From the NCBI GenBank assembly GCA_002483445.1, contig DLHY01000167.1, positions 1-25,005 of the forward strand: a DNA stretch of 25,005 nt, written 5' to 3'. Shown piece after piece: positions 21,428 to 25,005 of the stretch (position 1 is the stretch's first letter; each line of letters begins with the position of its first letter). The notes beneath the pieces are model-generated. The model made no database searches, was not told the origin of the DNA, and saw nothing but the letters and a program-made list of their open reading frames with translations. Position numbers and translations under genes: made by a program. This stretch comes from Blastocatellia bacterium UBA7656. GTDB lineage: Bacteria; Acidobacteriota; Blastocatellia; UBA7656.

Positions 21428-22792
21428 ATGTCAGCAAAGCAGGCCAAACCTTCTCTTGCAGAACTGTTCGACATGCTTGTGGAAGCGCGCGAGCGGACGT
21501 TGGAACTCGTAGCCGATCTCGACGACGACCAGATGATCGGCCCGCGTCTGGCGATAGTGAATCCTCTAAGATGGGAAGTCGCGCACATCGCCTGGTTTCA
21601 GGAGCGATGGCTTCTCGGTCATCTCAATGGACGCGAGCCGGTCAGACCTGACGGCGATTCACTTTATGATTCGGCGCGCGTCGCTCACGACACCCGCTGG
21701 GATTTGCCGCTCCCGTCGAAGGAAAAAACGCTCGATTACATGCAGGAGATTCTATGCCGCGCTCTCGATCTCCGCGATGACACAAACGCGCGACCGGTCG
21801 CCGATGACGGATATGATTTGTCGTACTTCCTCCATCTCGTTTTATTTCACGAGTGTATGCACGCCGAAGCGATAACCTACACGCGACAGACTCTTGGATA
21901 CGCCGCGCCGCGAATCAAAATCGCCGCGCCCGTCGAGAGACGGACAGCGATTGACCCGGAAGGCAAAACGGTTTCGATGGACTTGCCGCGAGCATGGGGC
22001 GACGCTTTTGTGCCGGGAGGAAAGCTGTCGCTCGGCAGCCCCCGTGATTGTGGTTTTGTGTTCGACAACGAGCAGTGGTCGCATGAAGTAGAAGTCGCGC
22101 CGTTTGCGATTTCGCGGACGGCTGTCAGCAACGGCGAGTTCGCCGCTTTCATCGAGGACGGCGGTTATCGAAGGAGAGAGCTTTGGAGCAACGAAGGGTG
22201 GGCGTGGCGCGAGCGCGAGCAGGCAAGTCGCCCGCTTTACTGGAAGCGACTCCCGGACGGCAGATGGCTCAGGCGCAATTTCGCAGAGTGGGTTCCTCTC
22301 GAAGACCGGCTCGCCGTAATTCACGTCAACTGGTTCGAGGCCGACGCCTACTGTCGCTGGGCGGGGCGCAGACTTCCTACAGAAGCCGAATGGGAGATGG
22401 CTGCAAGCTGCGAGATGGATGGGCAGGGGGTAAGCGCGCGAAAGAGAATTTATCCGTGGGGCGATGAGCCGCCCACTGCCGAGCGCGCAAATCTGGATTG
22501 GAAAAATATAGGCTGCATCGATGTCGATGCATTGCCCGAATCGGACAGCGCGTTCGGATGCCGACAGATGATTGGCAATAGTTGGGAATGGACAACGAGC
22601 GACTTCAATCCGTATCCGGGATTCGAGGCAGGGCCGTACAAAGAATATTCGGAGCCGTGGTTTGGCGATCACAAAGTTCTGCGCGGCGGATGCTGGGCCA
22701 CTCGGTCGAGTCTGATTCGAAACAACTATCGCAATTTTTATACGCCTGATCGCCGCGATGTGTGGGCTGGCTTTCGCACCTGCGCGCAATAA
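21428..22792 (+). CDS. senA: Selenoneine synthase (EgtB-like, SenA)
   Basis: This 454-residue protein has an N-terminal DinB-like domain (about 8-160) and a C-terminal FGE-sulfatase (C-type lectin-like) domain (about 185-452; WGDAFVPGGKLSLGS, GRRLPTEAEWEMAA, GNSWEWTTSD, LRGGCW, GFRTC). Iron ligands equivalent to the EgtB three-His site are His53 (VAHIAWFQ), His141 and His145 (FHECMHAEAITYTRQTLGY). EgtB joins a thiol to hercynine; the SenA branch uses a selenosugar. Placement between selD and a glycosyltransferase argues for SenA rather than EgtB. Start: ATG 21428 with GAGGGA six bases upstream, not the TTG at 21407 that overlaps selD. The stop overlaps the next start (TAATG). No egtD, which would make hercynine, is in the window. 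Confidence 0.88.
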   Translation: MSAKQAKPSLAELFDMLVEARERTLELVADLDDDQMIGPRLAIVNPLRWEVAHIAWFQERWLLGHLNGREPVRPDGDSLYDSARVAHDTRWDLPLPSKEKTLDYMQEILCRALDLRDDTNARPVADDGYDLSYFLHLVLFHECMHAEAITYTRQTLGYAAPRIKIAAPVERRTAIDPEGKTVSMDLPRAWGDAFVPGGKLSLGSPRDCGFVFDNEQWSHEVEVAPFAISRTAVSNGEFAAFIEDGGYRRRELWSNEGWAWREREQASRPLYWKRLPDGRWLRRNFAEWVPLEDRLAVIHVNWFEADAYCRWAGRRLPTEAEWEMAASCEMDGQGVSARKRIYPWGDEPPTAERANLDWKNIGCIDVDALPESDSAFGCRQMIGNSWEWTTSDFNPYPGFEAGPYKEYSEPWFGDHKVLRGGCWATRSSLIRNNYRNFYTPDRRDVWAGFRTCAQ

Positions 22793-23757
22793 TGAAGATC
22801 GGATTGATAACTCCCGCTCCTCCCTCCTCGCGCTACGGCAATCGAGTGACTGCGCTTCGTTGGGCGAAGATTTTAAGAAGGCTCGGCCATCGCGTCCATA
22901 TATCTCAAACATATCAGGGCGAGTCTTTCGATGTGATGATCGCTCTGCACGCGCGCCGCAGTCATGCCGCGATAGTTCGCTTTCACCAAAAGCGGCCCGC
23001 GTCTCCTATCATTCTCGCGCTGACAGGAACCGACCTCTACAAAGACATTCGCCGTAATCGCGACGCGAAAGAATCGCTGGAGATGGCGACGCGAATCATC
23101 GTGCTTCAGCCGAAAGGTATTGAAGAGTTGCCCCCTTCCGTTCGCAGGCGAGCGCGAGTGATTTATCAATCCGTTCCGAAAAGCGCGCGTCGCGCGAGGC
23201 CCAGCGATAAAACTTTCGATGTGTGCGTGATCGGTCATTTGCGGGAAGTGAAAGACCCTTTTCGAGCGGCACAGGCGGCGCGAATGCTTCCTCTCGCTTC
23301 GCGCATTCGCATCATTCACGTTGGCGGCGCGATGACGGAAAAGATGGCAGAGCGAGCTGTAAGAGAAATGAAGATCAACCCGCGATATCGATGGGTTGGC
23401 GAACGCACACGCTCTGGCGCGCGGCAGATACTTTCCGGCAGTCACGCTCTGGTGCTGTCGTCGAAGATGGAAGGCGGAGCGAACGTCATCTCGGAAGCCA
23501 TCGTCGCGGGCGTGCCTGTGTTGGCGTCACGCATAGATGGTTCAGTAGGATTGCTGGGCGAAGATTATTCGGGATATTTCGAAGCGGGCGACACGCGAGG
23601 GCTTGCGCAGTTGCTTGAGCGAATCGAACAGGACAGGAAGTTTCTCGCGGACTTGAGAGCGCGGTGCCGGAAGCTTGCGCCGATATTCGATCCTGCGCGA
23701 GAAGAGCGGGCGTGGGCTGATTTGTTGAAGGAAGTTTTTCATGAAACATGGAGGTGA
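22792..23757 (+). CDS. senB: Selenosugar synthase (GT4-like glycosyltransferase, SenB)
   Basis: This 321-residue cytosolic glycosyltransferase has a GT-B fold. The N-terminal Rossmann domain opens with MKIGLITPAPPSSRYGNRVTA, typical of the family found next to selD and EgtB-like genes. The C-terminal domain carries the nucleotide-sugar motif EGGANVISE (Glu227 and Glu235, the EX7E pattern of GT4), then GVPVLASRIDGSVGLLGEDY. In characterised sen clusters SenB couples selenophosphate to a UDP-sugar to form the selenosugar used by SenA. The start overlaps the senA stop by one base (TAATG); a start at 22762 inside senA is rejected. Function rests on operon context plus fold, since many GT4 enzymes look alike in sequence alone. 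Confidence 0.85.
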   Translation: MKIGLITPAPPSSRYGNRVTALRWAKILRRLGHRVHISQTYQGESFDVMIALHARRSHAAIVRFHQKRPASPIILALTGTDLYKDIRRNRDAKESLEMATRIIVLQPKGIEELPPSVRRRARVIYQSVPKSARRARPSDKTFDVCVIGHLREVKDPFRAAQAARMLPLASRIRIIHVGGAMTEKMAERAVREMKINPRYRWVGERTRSGARQILSGSHALVLSSKMEGGANVISEAIVAGVPVLASRIDGSVGLLGEDYSGYFEAGDTRGLAQLLERIEQDRKFLADLRARCRKLAPIFDPAREERAWADLLKEVFHETWR

Positions 23758-23763
23758 CGCGAT

Positions 23764-24018
23764 ATGAAATCCAGCAAGATAGTTAGAAAAACGATTCTTG
23801 AGGTGGTCGATAATCAACTGCGCGACCTGAATCCGCCGGAGACGAAAGAGACGTTTGACCGGCTCATCAAAGAAGGATACTCAAAAGAGGAAGCGCGCCG
23901 CCTGATAGGATCCGCGGTGGCAAGTGAGATATTCGAAGTCCTCAAGCAGCAGAAGCCTTATGACCACCAAAGATTCGTGGAGGCATTAGGCCGCCTGCCT
24001 GAATCGGCTTATGAATAG
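23764..24018 (+). CDS. Small helical protein at the end of the sen operon
   Basis: This 84-residue, all-helical, charged protein (SSKIVRKTILEVVDNQLRDL, ETFDRLIKEGYSKEEARRLI) has no Cys and no signal peptide. It begins six bases after senB. A full-strength Shine-Dalgarno, GGAGGTGA at 23750-23757, spans the senB stop, so it is very likely translated as part of the same operon. The pattern N-Q-L-x-x-L-N-P-P-E-T followed by an EA(R)xLI helix is seen in small conserved proteins of unknown role; no function can be named. It may be a general housekeeping hitchhiker or a selenoneine-specific accessory. Confidence 0.78.
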   Translation: MKSSKIVRKTILEVVDNQLRDLNPPETKETFDRLIKEGYSKEEARRLIGSAVASEIFEVLKQQKPYDHQRFVEALGRLPESAYE

Positions 24019-24143
24019 AAATCAATCTGCTTCGCCGCCAATTGCGCGTTTATGCCGCTTCGCTGCAAAGTAGAAACTCTTTCCCTGGCGAGCGCGTAAG
24101 CTCTCCGTGACGACGAAACTCTAAAACCCGGAGAGGATCGAAA

Positions 24144-24992
24144 ATGATAGCCACACTGTTGATGCTCGTGCTGTGGACAGGAGGCGCGCCTGTTCAATCG
24201 CCGCCGACTGCAAAGAAAAATGTGAAAGCGCGCGGAAGCGCAAAATCGCTTGTTCAATCGGCAATCGATGCGATGGGCGGAGAAGAGGCTCTTCGCGCGA
24301 TCAAATCCGTTCAGATAGACGGCATCGGTCACGAGAATATGCTCGAACAGTCCGAACGACCCACGGGGCCATGGCTCATAAATTACATGGAAATTTCCGA
24401 GCTTCGCGATATCGAAGGAAATCGATTGCGGCGCACAACGAAGACCCATAATATTCAAAGCAACGGATGGTCATCGCTCAACACCGTCATAGCCGGCGGC
24501 GTGGCCGCTGTGGAAAGGAACGGTCGCTTCTTTCCTTTTCTCCATAGAGAGGCGCAGGAAGCAGATGAACGGCTCGCCCTTGCTCCGGATCGCGCGCTGC
24601 TGCTTGCGCTGGCGGCCGCAGACCTTCGCCTGGAAGCCGACACCGTGATTCAAAATGTTCCTCATCGCGTCGTCGCTTTCACCTGGCAGCGAAAGCCCAT
24701 GCGATTGCTGCTCAACGCGAACACCTCGTTGCCTTCGGCAGTGGAGATGACGAGCGATCATCCTCTGGATATGTTCTGGGGATTGTGGGGAGACCTGACG
24801 ACGCGAATCTATTATTCGCTGTGGGCGTTTGAATCAGGTGGCATTCACTATCCGCGTCAGTGGGATGAGGAGCGCGCGCGTTTGCCTTACAGAAGTTTTA
24901 CTGTGACACGCCTCAAGTTGAATGCGCCCGTATCCGATGAAGCTTTCGCCATCCCCGACAATATCAAAGAGGCTTTCGAAAAAAGTAACTGA
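24144..24992 (+). CDS. Secreted protein of unknown function
   Basis: This 282-residue protein has a short signal peptide (hydrophobic 2-15, cleavage near APVQS). Residues 35-65 (LVQSAIDAMGGEEALRAIKSVQIDGIGHE) form the helix-strand opening common in periplasmic LolA/LppX-like beta domains and in the N-terminal region of some secreted metallo-beta-lactamase-fold proteins. The body is beta-rich with VIQNVPHRVVAFTW and SLPSAVEMTSDHPL. It ends at 24992 without a catalytic metallo-beta-lactamase domain. Start: ATG 24144 with ggagagg upstream. The gap to the sen operon (24019-24143) shows nothing distinctive. A lipid- or ligand-binding role is possible but only guessed from the opening motif. Confidence 0.75.
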   Translation: MIATLLMLVLWTGGAPVQSPPTAKKNVKARGSAKSLVQSAIDAMGGEEALRAIKSVQIDGIGHENMLEQSERPTGPWLINYMEISELRDIEGNRLRRTTKTHNIQSNGWSSLNTVIAGGVAAVERNGRFFPFLHREAQEADERLALAPDRALLLALAAADLRLEADTVIQNVPHRVVAFTWQRKPMRLLLNANTSLPSAVEMTSDHPLDMFWGLWGDLTTRIYYSLWAFESGGIHYPRQWDEERARLPYRSFTVTRLKLNAPVSDEAFAIPDNIKEAFEKSN

Positions 24993-25005
24993 TGTTACGC
25001 AGTCA

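Noticed and set aside
21842..22912. 356-residue minus-strand frame
   Set aside because: Antisense to senA and senB, without protein-family features.
24988..25005. Resemblance of the last bases (gatgttacgcag) to an integron-associated sequence
   Set aside because: The match is too short, at the window edge, and no integrase or attC structure is present.

Overview
The window (about 25 kb, GC-rich, densely coding on both strands) looks like a chromosomal segment of a free-living bacterium. The gene mix (secreted M28 peptidase, ECF41 sigma factor, NfeD/flotillin, GlcF, HutI, several secreted proteins of unknown function) and the abundance of intergenic palindromes and period-7 repeats suggest Acidobacteriota, perhaps Blastocatellia. 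That placement is inference from style, not from a marker gene. No rRNA, tRNA, CRISPR array or transposase was seen.

Layout. 1-2.3 kb: 3' part of threonine synthase, a secreted small protein, and an overlapping pair made of a PepSY-like small protein and a papain/C39-like cysteine peptidase. 2.5-6.4 kb: a probable methanethiol S-methyltransferase (mddA, minus strand), then an nfeD-flotillin operon and a small membrane protein. 6.4-9.8 kb: a HerA-type ATPase (minus), imidazolonepropionase hutI (plus), and a cysteine-rich small protein (minus). 9.9-16.0 kb: an exporter-type ABC transporter (minus), a secreted M28 peptidase and an HNH endonuclease (plus), and an APC permease (minus). 16.1-18.9 kb: an ECF41 sigma factor (minus) divergent from a GlcF-like iron-sulfur protein and a small secreted protein (plus). 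18.9-20.3 kb: a 319-bp region bounded by a perfect 25-bp inverted repeat, then a secreted protein with kinase-like motifs. 20.4-24.0 kb: a tight operon of selenide water dikinase, an EgtB-like enzyme, a glycosyltransferase and an 84-residue protein. 24.1 kb to the end: a secreted protein of unknown function.

The main result is the 20.4-24.0 kb operon. Its three enzymes match the selenoneine pathway order senC(selD)-senA-senB: selenophosphate synthesis, selenoneine synthase, selenosugar synthase. The selD gene is itself a selenoprotein gene. Its true start is at 20383, an in-frame UGA at 20416-20418 occupies the active-site Cys/Sec position, and a hairpin at 20445-20461 fits the bacterial SECIS rules. 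A conventional ORF caller would lose the first 27 codons. The cell would therefore use selenium for both selenocysteine and a small-molecule selenometabolite.

The second theme is intergenic architecture. There are three copies of one long palindrome, two of which run straight into the Shine-Dalgarno of the next gene. A second palindrome family sits at 11.8 kb. Four unrelated-sequence arrays share an exact 7-bp period, and two of them have a strand-switched (inverted) second half.
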